Shown: positions 35,477 to 44,720, counted from the stretch's first letter. The stretch is 45,029 bases of DNA from Alkalihalobacterium chitinilyticum (GCF_029028005.1 NZ_JAOTPO010000028.1:1-45029), one strand, 5' to 3'. A program made the numbers and translations. The notes: generated by a model not told the origin, from the sequence alone.

Positions 35477-35547
35477 TTCTATCCATCTCTCTATTTATGG
35501 GTTAGTATTAATCATTCATATTCTAATAAACCGATCAAGTGTCAATA

Positions 35548-35586
35548 AAGCCCCTGCTTTGCAAATCCAAGGCAGGGGCTTTTGTC
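35548..35586 (+). terminator. Terminator of betB
   Basis: A ~15-bp stem (35548-35562 with 35568-35582, core AAGCCCCTGC/GCAGGGGCTT) followed by a short T-run. Confidence 0.82.
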
Positions 35587-35589
35587 ATC

Positions 35590-35641
35590 GGGGTAGCAGG
35601 TACCTTTAATACTGCATTGTATTAAAGGTACCTGCTACCCC
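35590..35641. repeat. Perfect 22-bp inverted repeat containing AGGTACCTTTA
   Basis: 22-base arms (35590-35611 and 35620-35641) pair exactly around an 8-nt loop (CTGCATTG). It sits right after the betB terminator. It shares AGGTACCTTTA and CTGCATT with the element at 16661-16717. It looks like a non-coding REP-type repeat; no transposase (RAYT) gene is in the window. The next ~200 bases (35642-35857) show nothing apart from the RBS of the following gene. Confidence 0.7.
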
Positions 35642-35857
35642 ATAAGAAAATTTTTTTCTACATATAGCTTTTTCATGCATGGATTTCCGTCGATTTTTGT
35701 TAAATGAGGAATGATCTTTACTATATTTCAGTGATTGTGGTGGTAAGTGTAGATAAATATTAGGCATTGTTGGCAGGAAAAAAAATGAGCCATCTATAAA
35801 TAAATTAACAGGGCAAAATCACAGGTCCAAGAAAAGAACAGGAAGGTGGTCATTGTC

Positions 35858-36043
35858 GTGAGTCGGGATTTATCTTTACAACAAATTGCAGAAGGTATTC
35901 CAAAGTCTGTGTTAAATGCATCTGATAAAGATTTGGAAGGTTTTCAAAGAATAATGGACGAAACGGTTAAATTAAGAGAGTCACATAAAAATTTACAAAA
36001 GATGATTCAAAGTTATGCTTCATCAGGGATCCGTTCTTCTTAA
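35858..36043 (+). CDS. Small hypothetical protein, 61 aa
   Basis: A short soluble protein (MSRDLSLQQIAEGIPKSVLN at the start, IQSYASSGIRSS at the end), charged and mostly helical in composition, with a possible short coiled coil (MDETVKLRESHKNLQKMIQ). I know no function. It starts with GTG 35858, eight bases after GGAAGGTGG; an in-frame GTG at 35846 would overlap that RBS. It is followed directly by a terminator, so it is a single-gene transcript. Presence of RBS and terminator makes it a credible gene. Confidence 0.72.
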   Translation: MSRDLSLQQIAEGIPKSVLNASDKDLEGFQRIMDETVKLRESHKNLQKMIQSYASSGIRSS

Positions 36044-36051
36044 CTTTTCGT

Positions 36052-36081
36052 AAGCTGTTGTGTATCAACGGCTTTTTTTCT
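36052..36081 (+). terminator. Terminator of the 61-aa protein gene
   Basis: AAGCTGTTG (36052-36060) pairs with CAACGGCTT (36066-36074, one G:T), followed by a seven-T run. Confidence 0.8.
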
Positions 36082-36159
36082 TTGTATGAGAAGAACAAGT
36101 ACTCCCAGTACAAAGCTTATACTCTAAACTTTATAAGAGGATATTCAAAAATCCGAAAT

Positions 36160-36287
36160 AGCTGACGGCAGAGGACCTTCGACTAAGAAAGAGTATGAGC
36201 CGTCCCTCGTCCTGTGGGAATGTTAAAGTCGCCACACTCTGTGGCAGCTCGCCAGGTTCCTCCTTCGCTTCTCAGAGGCTGCGCTTA
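36160..36287. repeat. GC-richer non-coding segment, possible repeat element
   Basis: A block of clearly higher GC inside an AT-rich 411-bp gap (36044-36454). It contains a perfect small hairpin, GCCACA-CTC-TGTGGC (36231-36245). The only frame in it is short, lacks an RBS and reads as low-complexity. The composition shift suggests an inserted repeat, but I see no target duplication. The rest of the gap is AT-rich leader of the following operon. Confidence 0.35.
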
Positions 36288-36454
36288 ATAATTAAGTTGT
36301 TTTTTAATTTTAAATTTATAATAAATTCCCTAATATTATTCGCCTATATGATTAAGACTATAGTAAAATTGGAAATGAAAGATAGTAGCGTGAGGATTTG
36401 AACATGCTAAGATAAGATTGATAGGTTGTTATTGAAAATTGGAGGTTTTCTGTT

Positions 36455-37414
36455 ATGGCTAACGTAAGAGATCGGCTTGTGGAAGCATTAGATAATATTG
36501 AGAGAGTAGTAGTCGGTAAACGAAAAGAAGTTGAATTAAGTATGGTTGCCTTACTTTCTGGCGGACATGTTCTATTAGAAGATGTTCCTGGTGTTGGAAA
36601 AACCATGATGGTTAAAGCAATCGCCAAAACTTTAGGTGCTGAATTTAAAAGAATCCAATTTACACCAGATTTGCTCCCTTCTGATGTGACAGGGGTTTCA
36701 ATATACAACCAAAAAACAATGAGTTTTGAGTTTCGTCCAGGTCCAATTATGGCCAATATCGTCTTAGCGGATGAAATTAACCGTACGTCGCCGAAAACTC
36801 AAGCAGCCCTGCTTGAGTCACTTGAAGAAGGTCATGTGACTATCGATGGGGAAACGATTCGCTTAAAACAACCGTTCTTTGTAATGGCGACTCAAAACCC
36901 AATTGAATATGCGGGGACGTATCCTTTGCCAGAAGCACAACTAGATCGGTTTCTATTTAAATTAAAACTGGGTTACCCTTCGTTTGCAGAAGAGCTTGAT
37001 GTTCTAGAACGAATTGAAAAAGGGCATCCGATTGAAAAGCTAGAAACGGTTTTATCACTGGAAGAAGTGATTGAGATCCAACAAAAAGTAAAAGACATCT
37101 ATGTTGATGAATTAGTAAAAAATTATATTTTAACTATAGTCAGTGAAACGCGTGAGAACCGCGGGATTCGTCTAGGGGTGAGTCCGCGCGGCTCGATAGC
37201 CATCATGAAAGCGTCTCAAGCGTATGCATTCTTACAAGGCAGAGATTATGTCATTCCTGATGATATTAAACTACTAGCGCCATATACATTCTCACATCGA
37301 ATTCTCTTAAAAACAGATATGAGCATGGCAAAAATGACCTCAGAACAGCTCATTAAAAATATGTTAGATAAAATTCCGGTTCCTACGGCTAAAAAGGAAG
37401 CAGCTCGTCGATGA
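36455..37414 (+). CDS. MoxR-family AAA+ ATPase (YeaC-like)
   Basis: A 319-aa AAA+ chaperone-like ATPase. Walker A is EDVPGVGKT (~42-50), Walker B IVLADEINRTSPKTQAALLE (~106-125), sensor 1 FVMATQNPIEYAGTYPLPEAQLDRF, and a C-terminal lid with GVSPRGSIAIMKASQAYA. MoxR proteins often work with DUF58 and transglutaminase-like membrane proteins, and those are the next two genes here, overlapping by four bases each side. The trio equals B. subtilis yeaC-yeaD-yebA. Its role in Bacillus is not defined. Confidence 0.92.
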   Translation: MANVRDRLVEALDNIERVVVGKRKEVELSMVALLSGGHVLLEDVPGVGKTMMVKAIAKTLGAEFKRIQFTPDLLPSDVTGVSIYNQKTMSFEFRPGPIMANIVLADEINRTSPKTQAALLESLEEGHVTIDGETIRLKQPFFVMATQNPIEYAGTYPLPEAQLDRFLFKLKLGYPSFAEELDVLERIEKGHPIEKLETVLSLEEVIEIQQKVKDIYVDELVKNYILTIVSETRENRGIRLGVSPRGSIAIMKASQAYAFLQGRDYVIPDDIKLLAPYTFSHRILLKTDMSMAKMTSEQLIKNMLDKIPVPTAKKEAARR

Positions 37415-38610
37415 AACTGATTTTTTCTTCTCTTAAAAAGGGTGTAAAACCTTTATTTTTATTACTGTTAAACATAACTCTTTTTGCCTATGCAATGTTC
37501 CAGGGTGGTTTTGTTAGTTGGTTTTTATTTTATAGTATCGTCGTTATTAGTTTGTTATCGATTAGTGTTTTCTTGTTTACATTTCAGCGCATTGACGCCT
37601 ACCGGACATTAAGTGCAGATACCTTAAGAGCTTATGATGATGTTGAGGTTGAAGTGTTTGTAAAAAATAAACTTATACATCCGTTTTGCTTTGTCAGAGT
37701 AAAAGACCAACTCCCCCAAGGTCTAGAAGCGAGTCATGACGTAAATAATAGTGCTCTTTTCTTTCTGTCTTTTAAAAGAACGCTTGATTTCAAATATACG
37801 ATTGAAAAGCTGCCCAGGGGTGAGCATTGCTTTCGTGAGATAGAAGTCGTCATTGGCGATATGTTTGGTTTCTTTGAGCGGAAGAAGACGGTGAAAGTTG
37901 AAACAACGGTTCTCGTATTTCCTCACTATCAATCTTTGAAAAGTTGGAGCGTGAATTCGGGCGGCGGGTTTGGAGAAAGTGTTTCTTTTGCCCATTCGTT
38001 AGAAGAAGAGTTGTCTATAGCAGGTGTTCGTCACTATATTCCAGGTGATCGCTTAACTAGTATTGATTGGAAACACTCCGCTCGTAGTGAGAAACTGATG
38101 ACGAAGGAATTTGAAACGTCACAAGGAGAAGCGTTTCACTTATTCTTTAATCGGTATGTTGGAAAGAGTGCGGAGGAAACGTTTGAAAGAGCAGTTGAAC
38201 TTACGGCTTCCATAGCTGAACATTGTTATGAAAATCAAAATGCTCTAAGTTTTGTGAGTGTTGGAACCGATACTGAAGTATTAATTCCGGACACAACGCT
38301 AGAACATTATCAAATGCTGTATTTTCATCTAGCAAAGGTTCAAGGAGGAAAAGAACAGTTTTTACCGACTGAAACTAGTTTATTAGAACCTTACCGTAAT
38401 GGCACGATTATATTTGTAACTGTTTCGCTCAATCAAAAAGATTACGAATGGCTCCAATATTTAAGAGCTATGAATATTCAAGTGATTGTTTGCTGGGTTT
38501 CTGGACAAGTTGAAGATCAACAGTATGTACAGTCCCTTCGTATGCAAAGAGTCAAGGTGTATCAATTTACCGATGAAAAGTTTAATTCGGAACTGATGAA
38601 AAGCAGGTGA
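37411..38610 (+). CDS. DUF58 domain protein (YeaD-like)
   Basis: A 399-aa membrane-anchored protein with two close N-terminal hydrophobic helices (LFLLLLNITLFAYAMFQGG, FLFYSIVVISLLSISVFLF). A beta-rich region and then the DUF58 core follow, RHYIPGDRLTSIDWKHSARSEKLMTKEFE (~208-236), and a vWA-like C-terminal part (LSFVSVGTDTEVLIPD, TIIFVTVSLN). The ATG overlaps the end of the MoxR gene (ATGA), showing co-translation. A partner of the MoxR ATPase by genomic association; biochemical function unknown. Confidence 0.9.
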   Translation: MKLIFSSLKKGVKPLFLLLLNITLFAYAMFQGGFVSWFLFYSIVVISLLSISVFLFTFQRIDAYRTLSADTLRAYDDVEVEVFVKNKLIHPFCFVRVKDQLPQGLEASHDVNNSALFFLSFKRTLDFKYTIEKLPRGEHCFREIEVVIGDMFGFFERKKTVKVETTVLVFPHYQSLKSWSVNSGGGFGESVSFAHSLEEELSIAGVRHYIPGDRLTSIDWKHSARSEKLMTKEFETSQGEAFHLFFNRYVGKSAEETFERAVELTASIAEHCYENQNALSFVSVGTDTEVLIPDTTLEHYQMLYFHLAKVQGGKEQFLPTETSLLEPYRNGTIIFVTVSLNQKDYEWLQYLRAMNIQVIVCWVSGQVEDQQYVQSLRMQRVKVYQFTDEKFNSELMKSR

Positions 38611-38615
38611 TGACT

Positions 38616-40793
38616 ATGGTTGCAGCTAATATGAAAGCTCATAAAGGGAGGCACTTCTTCCTTTATATGTTAAGCTATATCCTATTATTAGAATGGTTAT
38701 TGCCTCTACCATATATAACAGATACTGGATATATTACGTTTTTTATAGGAGTTACGTTATTTTTCTTCTTATTGACCTTCATGCAAGTGAAAGTTTGGAT
38801 TTCATTACCTTTAAAATTAGGAATTATTTTATACGGTCTTCATTTAATGTTTTTAGAAGGATCTTTTCTTTCCTTGCATTGGTTTGAATTGTTTCTGAAT
38901 GACTTGTCACAGAATGTGATGATGATGGTTGCTGGAAATTGGGTTGCTCTTACAGATATGTTTAGAAGTTTACTGTTCTTTATTCTTCTAGCTGTCATGA
39001 GCTATTTACTGTTTTTTTGGACAGTGTATGCGAAGAGAATTCTATTCTTCCTGCTTTTTACCATTATATATATTACAGTGATTGATACGTTTACACCGTA
39101 TGATGCGACTTATTCCATTGTGCGTATATTTATGGTTGGTTTTTTACTTCTCGGATTAATGACCTTGTATCGGACGATTGAACGTGAAAACGTAAAGACA
39201 TTTTCTAATATCTTGCCGATCCGTTTGATCGCCTCATTATGTGTTGTCCTTTTAGTAGCAAGCAGTTTCGGCTATGCGGCTCCTAAGTATGAACCTCAGT
39301 GGGCGGACCCTGTACCGTTTATGAAAGCTGCCATTGGAATGGACACGGGTCAAGGAACTGGTACGCTCCGGCAACGAATTGGTTACGGTGAGAATGATGG
39401 AAGGCTTGGAGGCGGCTTTGAGGATGATGATACACCTGTCTTCCAAGCTGTTACTCCCCAAGCACAGTATTGGCGCGGTGAATCTAAAGATTTCTATACA
39501 GGAAAAGGCTGGGAAGTAACGACGCCGGAAGAACAAGTCGAGATGCGCTATCCATTATTCGAACAAGAAGTAGAAGTGAAAACAGTAGAAGCTTCTATTT
39601 CGTTTGAACCGTATCAAAACTTCCAACATGTATTTTATGCTGGTGAACCAACTGATATTTCGATTGGATCGATTATCGATATTTCCGTTTTCTTCGACGC
39701 TCATACAGGTAGAGCAAATACGTATTATGGTAATGATCCGATTCATCTTGAGGCGTATAATCTAACGTTTTTAGAACCGCATTTTTCGGTTTCGAAGTTA
39801 AGACAAGTGACAGGTGGTGACCCTGAAGCTATCCAAAATATATATTTACAGCTTCCGGATACATTACCAGAGCGAGTAGGAGAGCTTGCTGCAGATATCA
39901 CGGCGAACTTTAGTAATCGTTACGACCAAGTAAAAGCGATCGAGCGTTACTATCGTATGGCGGGGTTCCGTTATGAAACGAAGGATGTCGCAGTACCAGG
40001 ACCAGATGAAGACTATGTGGATCAGTTCTTATTTGAAACGAAACAAGGGTATTGTGATAATTACTCGACGTCCATGGTTGTCATGTTACGGACGCTTGGA
40101 ATTCCGGCTCGATGGGTCAAAGGCTTTACTCAAGGGGAAAGAATTGAGAATTTAACAGATGGTAACCGTTTATACCAAATTACGAATGCCAATGCACACT
40201 CATGGGTTGAAGTTTATTTTCCAGGCCATGGATGGATACCGTTTGAGCCGACTCAAGGCTTTAATAATGCTTCGAACTTTGTTTTTGAAACACCTGAATT
40301 AGAAGCTCAGTGGGAACGTGAGATGGAAAACCCAACCGTTGAACCAGAAGTAGAAGAGACACTAGCTGAAGTTCAAGAAGAAGAGGCGGCAGCAGGAGTT
40401 TCTTTTAACCGGGATGGATTGGTCTTTCAGTTTGCCTTTTGGATGGTTGTGGCCACAACGTTATTAATGCTAGCGATTATAGCCTTTGTGTTCCGGAAAA
40501 AAATACTCGTTCAATTTTTACTTTATCGTTACGGAAAACTTAACAATCAGCGATCTTTTGAATTAGCCTTTCATTCGCTCATTTGGCTTTTAGGAAACAA
40601 TGGCATAGTAAAAAGACGTAGTGAAACGTTACGTGAATTTGCGGCTCGAATTGATTCTTTTTATTCGATGAATGATATGACGGAAATTACGTTAAACTAT
40701 GAAAAAGTATCTTATGGTAACAGTCAAGCAAAAGAGGTTTGGAAAGAAAACCAGAAGTTGTGGGAAAATTTAATTAAAAAGATCGGTTCTTGA
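38616..40793 (+). CDS. Transglutaminase-like membrane protein (YebA-like)
   Basis: A 725-aa protein with several N-terminal hydrophobic helices (about six in the first 215 residues), an extracytoplasmic transglutaminase-like domain, and one more helix near residue 610 followed by a DUF4129-like cytoplasmic tail. The catalytic triad region is visible: Cys in TKQGYCDNYSTSMVVMLRTLG, His in NANAHSWVEVYFPG, and an acidic residue in GWIPFEPTQGF. I use ATG 38616, eight bases after AAGCAGG; ATG 38610 overlaps the previous stop and is too close to the RBS. Third gene of the MoxR-DUF58-TGase operon. Its stop codon lies within the guaA promoter. Family members may act as proteases or cross-linkers; the substrate is unknown. 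Confidence 0.88.
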   Translation: MVAANMKAHKGRHFFLYMLSYILLLEWLLPLPYITDTGYITFFIGVTLFFFLLTFMQVKVWISLPLKLGIILYGLHLMFLEGSFLSLHWFELFLNDLSQNVMMMVAGNWVALTDMFRSLLFFILLAVMSYLLFFWTVYAKRILFFLLFTIIYITVIDTFTPYDATYSIVRIFMVGFLLLGLMTLYRTIERENVKTFSNILPIRLIASLCVVLLVASSFGYAAPKYEPQWADPVPFMKAAIGMDTGQGTGTLRQRIGYGENDGRLGGGFEDDDTPVFQAVTPQAQYWRGESKDFYTGKGWEVTTPEEQVEMRYPLFEQEVEVKTVEASISFEPYQNFQHVFYAGEPTDISIGSIIDISVFFDAHTGRANTYYGNDPIHLEAYNLTFLEPHFSVSKLRQVTGGDPEAIQNIYLQLPDTLPERVGELAADITANFSNRYDQVKAIERYYRMAGFRYETKDVAVPGPDEDYVDQFLFETKQGYCDNYSTSMVVMLRTLGIPARWVKGFTQGERIENLTDGNRLYQITNANAHSWVEVYFPGHGWIPFEPTQGFNNASNFVFETPELEAQWEREMENPTVEPEVEETLAEVQEEEAAAGVSFNRDGLVFQFAFWMVVATTLLMLAIIAFVFRKKILVQFLLYRYGKLNNQRSFELAFHSLIWLLGNNGIVKRRSETLREFAARIDSFYSMNDMTEITLNYEKVSYGNSQAKEVWKENQKLWENLIKKIGS

Positions 40794-40818
40794 CCATGCT
40801 GCAGGTCATTGATAAAAT
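40790..40818 (+). promoter_or_regulatory. Predicted guaA promoter
   Basis: TTGACC (40790-40795), 17 bases, TAAAAT (40813-40818), overlapping the stop codon of the preceding gene and placed ~25 bases before the riboswitch. Confidence 0.6.
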
Positions 40819-40843
40819 ATATCCGTGATTTTATTAATTTAAT

Positions 40844-40983
40844 CCTTCATATATTCTTAGGAATAAGGCCTAAGTGTTTCTACCAGATTACCGTAAATGA
40901 TCTGACTATGAAGGCGGGATATTAGAGTATAAGCTAGGATTCTGTCTTCGCAGCATAGGAACGAAGGAATTCTAGCTTTTTCT
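40844..40983 (+). promoter_or_regulatory. Guanine riboswitch and terminator upstream of guaA
   Basis: The purine aptamer spans 40844-40914. P1 is CCTTCATA/TATGAAGG, and the conserved GTTTCTACC and CCGTAAA junction segments are present. The ligand-discriminating base in GACTATG is C (40906), which means guanine rather than adenine. The expression platform is a terminator with stem arms AAGCTAGGATTC and GAATTCTAGCTT between 40931 and 40979, followed by T-rich sequence. High guanine should stop transcription before guaA. Confidence 0.92.
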
Positions 40984-41075
40984 ATACTTTTACTACATAA
41001 GAGAACTGAAATTCTCGTAGTCGGCGAGTAGGCGTAATTTTGTCTATGAGTTAAATCATAATAGAAGGTGGATGA

Positions 41076-42617
41076 ATGATGGAGAACATCAACGAAATGA
41101 TTGTTGTACTAGACTTTGGTGGTCAATATAACCAACTTATTGCGAGACGTATTCGTGACTTAGGTGTATACAGTGAACTACACCCGAATACAATTACAGC
41201 GGAAGAAATTAAGAAAATGAATCCAAAAGGGATCATTTTCTCAGGTGGACCTAACAGTGCTTATGTTGAAGGGGCCCCTAAATGTGATGAAGCTATTTAT
41301 GATTTAGGTGTTCCAATCTTAGGAATTTGTTATGGTATGCAATTAATGACACAACACTTTGGTGGAAAAGTAGAAGCAGCTGAACATCGTGAATATGGTA
41401 AAGCTGCGATTAAAATTGAAAATCCTTCAAAGTTATATGATGGACTACCGCTTGAGCAAACAGTATGGATGAGTCACGGAGACAAGATTATCGCTCCTCC
41501 TGAAGGTTTCGTAGTTGACGCTCAAAACCCATCTTGTCCTGTAGCTGCGATGAGTGATGTTGCAAGAAAGTACTATGGGGTACAATTCCACCCAGAAGTT
41601 CGTCATTCGCAGTATGGAAACCAACTGTTAGAAAACTTTGTCTACAAAGTATGTGAATGTGAAGGAAACTGGTCAATGGAAAACTTCATTGAACTAGAAA
41701 TGCAAAAAATTCGTGATCTAGTAGGCGATAAAAAAGTGCTATGTGCGCTTAGTGGCGGTGTAGACTCATCAGTAGTTGCAGTATTAATTCATAAAGCAAT
41801 CGGTGACCAACTAACGTGTATGTTCATTGACCACGGCCTTCTTCGTAAAGGTGAAGCAGAGAGTGTTATGGAAACTTTCAGCGAAGGCTTCAATATGAAC
41901 GTAATCAAAATCGATGCTCAAGAGCGCTTCCTTTCTAAACTAGCAGGCGTTAAAGATCCTGAACAAAAGCGTAAGATCATCGGAAATGAATTTATTTATG
42001 TCTTTGAAGAAGAAGCTTCTCAATTAACTGATATGGACTTCCTAGCTCAAGGTACACTTTACACCGACATTATTGAGAGTGGTACGGCTACTGCTCAAAC
42101 GATTAAATCTCACCATAACGTAGGTGGATTACCTGAAGATATGAGCTTCAAGTTAATTGAGCCATTAAATACGTTGTTTAAAGATGAAGTACGTAAGTTA
42201 GGTTCGGAGTTAGGGATTAAGGATGAAATCGTATGGAGACAACCATTCCCAGGACCGGGCTTAGGAATTCGCGTACTAGGAGAAATTACAGAAGAAAAAT
42301 TGGAGATTGTTCGTGAATCAGATGCAATCTTAAGAGATGAAATTAAAAAAGCTGGGTTGGATCGTGAAATTTGGCAATACTTCACAGCACTTCCTGACAT
42401 GAGAAGTGTTGGTGTTATGGGTGATGCTAGAACGTATGACTATACAGTAGGTATTCGTGCGGTTACTTCAATAGATGGAATGACATCAGACTGGGCAAGA
42501 ATTCCTTATGATGTGTTAGAAATTATCTCTACGCGTATCGTTAATGAGGTTAAACATGTGAATCGTGTTGTTTATGATATTACGTCTAAACCACCAGCTA
42601 CCATTGAATGGGAATAA
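41076..42617 (+). CDS. guaA: GMP synthase (glutamine-hydrolysing)
   Basis: Converts XMP to GMP using ATP and glutamine, the last step of guanine nucleotide synthesis. 513 aa, full length. The N-terminal glutamine amidotransferase domain has [20 protein letters not shown], the nucleophile Cys85 in GICYGMQLM, and the His/Glu pair in [11 protein letters not shown]. The PP-loop ATP pyrophosphatase motif is [14 protein letters not shown] (~224-237), and the dimerisation domain ends [28 protein letters not shown]; a second ATG lies one codon on. It is controlled by the guanine riboswitch upstream. Confidence 0.98.
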   Translation: MMENINEMIVVLDFGGQYNQLIARRIRDLGVYSELHPNTITAEEIKKMNPKGIIFSGGPNSAYVEGAPKCDEAIYDLGVPILGICYGMQLMTQHFGGKVEAAEHREYGKAAIKIENPSKLYDGLPLEQTVWMSHGDKIIAPPEGFVVDAQNPSCPVAAMSDVARKYYGVQFHPEVRHSQYGNQLLENFVYKVCECEGNWSMENFIELEMQKIRDLVGDKKVLCALSGGVDSSVVAVLIHKAIGDQLTCMFIDHGLLRKGEAESVMETFSEGFNMNVIKIDAQERFLSKLAGVKDPEQKRKIIGNEFIYVFEEEASQLTDMDFLAQGTLYTDIIESGTATAQTIKSHHNVGGLPEDMSFKLIEPLNTLFKDEVRKLGSELGIKDEIVWRQPFPGPGLGIRVLGEITEEKLEIVRESDAILRDEIKKAGLDREIWQYFTALPDMRSVGVMGDARTYDYTVGIRAVTSIDGMTSDWARIPYDVLEIISTRIVNEVKHVNRVVYDITSKPPATIEWE

Positions 42618-42662
42618 CACGAACAATATAAAAAATATATATAAAAACGTTCGGAAATGATA

Positions 42663-42691
42663 TTGACACTTCATTACTATGTTGATAAACT
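42663..42691 (+). promoter_or_regulatory. Predicted pbuG promoter
   Basis: TTGACA (42663-42668), 17 bases, TAAACT (42686-42691), ~30 bases before the riboswitch aptamer. Confidence 0.7.
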
Positions 42692-42718
42692 AATGCTATT
42701 GAAATAGCAATAGAACCA

Positions 42719-42887
42719 TCGATCGTATAATCATGGGAATATGGCCCGTGAGTCTCTACCAAGCTACCGTAAATAGCTTAACTACGAAAGATCGGATGTC
42801 AACGCAGGCGAGATATGAAGTGTCTTGTATGTGACTTCCAGATTTTTTGTCGTTAAAGCTCTAGGTAGAAATCCTAGAGCTTTTTTG
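42719..42887 (+). promoter_or_regulatory. Guanine riboswitch and terminator upstream of pbuG
   Basis: The aptamer spans 42719-42790 with P1 TCGTA/TACGA, AGTCTCTACC, CCGTAAA, and AACTACG with C at 42782, so it is the guanine class. The terminator is an 11-bp perfect stem (AAAGCTCTAGG 42855-42865 with CCTAGAGCTTT 42873-42883) followed by six T. Regulation of pbuG by a guanine riboswitch is well established in Bacillus. Confidence 0.93.
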
Positions 42888-42890
42888 TTT

Positions 42891-43029
42891 AGCTCCAGCG
42901 CCCAGCGGCTAGTGGACTTCGTCTCCTCCTTAAGATAAGTCAACATCGGTTTACTAACGTTCACCGTGTTTCCTTTATCTCATACGGAGGACTCCAGTCC
43001 ATAAGTAGCGAACGGATGCTTGCGCTTTT
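42891..43029. repeat. MITE-like repeat inserted between the pbuG terminator and coding region
   Basis: It runs from AGCTCCAGCGCCCAGC to GATGCTTGCGCTTTT, whose ends are imperfect inverted repeats (AGCGCCCAGC / GCTTGCGCTT). An inner imperfect repeat pairs 42914-42929 (GGACTTCGTCTCCTCC) with 42986-43000. From memory, sequences starting CTCCAGCGC and ending GCTTGCGCTTTT recur in many Bacillaceae genomes. There is no ORF with an RBS. Confidence 0.6.
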
Positions 43030-43110
43030 CTGACTTTGAGATAGTCTCAAATGATTTGTTGAAAATCTGGGAACGATAATTTTAGACAATAATGAGGAGG
43101 GTAATTTTCA

Positions 43111-44421
43111 ATGGATCGTTTTTTTCGTTTTAAGGAAAACGGAACGAGTTACAAGCGAGAGACAATTGCGGGGGTAACAACGTTCTTATCAATGGCTTAC
43201 ATTTTATTTGTTAATCCAGACCTTTTAAGTGCTACAGGGATGGATATCGGAGCTGTCTTTGTTGCTACAGCATTGGCTGCAGCAATCGGTACTTTAATTA
43301 TGGGTCTAGTTGCAAACTACCCAATTGCTTTAGCACCAGGTATGGGTCTAAATGCATTCTTTGCATTTTCCGTTGTTATTGGTATGGGGATTGATTGGCA
43401 AATTGCGTTGTTCGGTGTATTTGTTTCCGGTATTATCTTTATTATTATTACATTATCAGGTATTCGTGAAATAATTATTAATGCCATTCCGGCTGAATTG
43501 AAATATGCAGCTGGTGCCGGTATCGGTTTGTTCATTGCTTTTATTGGATTAAAAAGTGCGGGTATTGTTGTGCCGTATGAAGCTACAGCAGTAACGCTAG
43601 GCGATATGACAGCAAGTACTACATTACTTGCGATCTTTGGATTAGTTGTTACAGTTATTTTTATGGTTCGTGGTGTTAAAGGTGGAATTTTCTACGGAAT
43701 GATCTTAACAGCTATTGCTGGGATCATTGTTGGGTTAATTGACATGCCACAACAAATTGTTTCTTCAGTTCCGAGTTTAGCTCCTACATTTGGGCAGGCG
43801 TTTACTTATATCGGTGAAGTAGGCTGGGGTCAAGTCTTAACTATTCAATTATTAGTAGTTATTTTAACTTTCTTATTCGTTGATTTCTTCGATACAGCTG
43901 GAACATTATATGCGGTTGCGAACCAAGCTGGGTTTGTAAAAGATAATAAACTTCCACGTGCAAATAGAGCGTTACTTGCTGACTCAAGTGCAACATCAAT
44001 TGGTGCGATCCTAGGAACATCAACAACGACAGCTTACATTGAGTCTTCATCAGGTGTTGCAGCAGGAGGGCGTACAGGATTTACATCAGTTGTTACAGCG
44101 GGCTTGTTTTTAATAGCATTGTTCTTCTCGCCGTTACTTACAGTTGTAACACCGCAAGTTACAGCGCCGGCTTTAATCATTGTTGGTATCTTAATGGCAT
44201 CATCGCTGGGGTTAATTGATTGGAAGCGATTTGAGATTGCAGTTCCTGCATTTTTAACGGTAGTAGCAATGCCGTTAACATATAGTATTGCTCACGGGAT
44301 TGCGTTAGGATTTATCTTCTATCCAATAACAATGATCGTAAAAGGTAAGGGTAAAGAAGTTCATCCGATTATGTACGTGTTATTCGTTATCTTCGTTCTA
44401 TTCTTTGCTTTCTTACATTAA
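43111..44421 (+). CDS. pbuG: Hypoxanthine/guanine permease (AzgA/NCS2-like)
   Basis: Proton-coupled purine importer in the cytoplasmic membrane, 436 aa with 12-14 hydrophobic segments. Characteristic stretches are RFKENGTSYKRETIAGVTTFLSMAYILFVNP, NYPIALAPGMGLNAFFAFSVV (substrate-binding region), LFVDFFDTAGTLYAVANQAGF, and ALLADSSATSIGAILGTSTTTAYIESSSGVAAGGRTG. RBS GAGGAGGG. It is transcribed after guaA but from its own promoter and guanine riboswitch. A terminator follows. Confidence 0.95.
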   Translation: MDRFFRFKENGTSYKRETIAGVTTFLSMAYILFVNPDLLSATGMDIGAVFVATALAAAIGTLIMGLVANYPIALAPGMGLNAFFAFSVVIGMGIDWQIALFGVFVSGIIFIIITLSGIREIIINAIPAELKYAAGAGIGLFIAFIGLKSAGIVVPYEATAVTLGDMTASTTLLAIFGLVVTVIFMVRGVKGGIFYGMILTAIAGIIVGLIDMPQQIVSSVPSLAPTFGQAFTYIGEVGWGQVLTIQLLVVILTFLFVDFFDTAGTLYAVANQAGFVKDNKLPRANRALLADSSATSIGAILGTSTTTAYIESSSGVAAGGRTGFTSVVTAGLFLIALFFSPLLTVVTPQVTAPALIIVGILMASSLGLIDWKRFEIAVPAFLTVVAMPLTYSIAHGIALGFIFYPITMIVKGKGKEVHPIMYVLFVIFVLFFAFLH

Positions 44422-44427
44422 TAATAA

Positions 44428-44469
44428 AAAATCAAGGGAGGCCGCTTAGTGGCCTCCCTTGATTTTGTT
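44428..44469 (+). terminator. Terminator of pbuG
   Basis: A 16-bp perfect stem (44428-44443 with 44451-44466), 7-nt loop, T-rich tail, six bases after the stop codon. Confidence 0.9.
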
Positions 44470-44577
44470 TCTGGTAATATAGAAAGAAGATGTTTATTTG
44501 TAAAACTTAATGTTTTGTTGGTTTGAATGAAGTAGAGGATACTTCTTATAAAGGAAATGATTTCCTTAAAAAAGTTG

Positions 44578-44606
44578 TTGATCTTTGCTCGGTAACTTGG
44601 TATATT
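44578..44606 (+). promoter_or_regulatory. rrn promoter P1
   Basis: TTGATC (44578-44583), 17 bases, TATATT (44601-44606). A small AT-rich hairpin (AAGGAAA-TGA-TTTCCTT, 44551-44567) and an A-run lie just upstream and may act as an UP-like element. Confidence 0.7.
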
Positions 44607-44659
44607 TATATTCGTTGTCAATGAAACAAGCTTTAAGAAAAAAACATTAAAAAAAGTTG

Positions 44660-44688
44660 TTGACACAAAGAGAGACACTTGATATACT
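44660..44688 (+). promoter_or_regulatory. rrn promoter P2
   Basis: TTGACA (44660-44665), 17 bases, TATACT (44683-44688), the stronger of two tandem rRNA promoters. Both -35 boxes sit in the same AAAGTTGTTGA context. Confidence 0.85.
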
Positions 44689-44720
44689 ATAAAAGTCGCC
44701 AACAACAAGCGACGAAAAAA

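Noticed and set aside
36195-36401. A 68-aa open frame in the gap before the MoxR gene
   Set aside because: No ribosome binding site, unlikely composition, and it spans the boundary between the GC-rich block and AT-rich leader.
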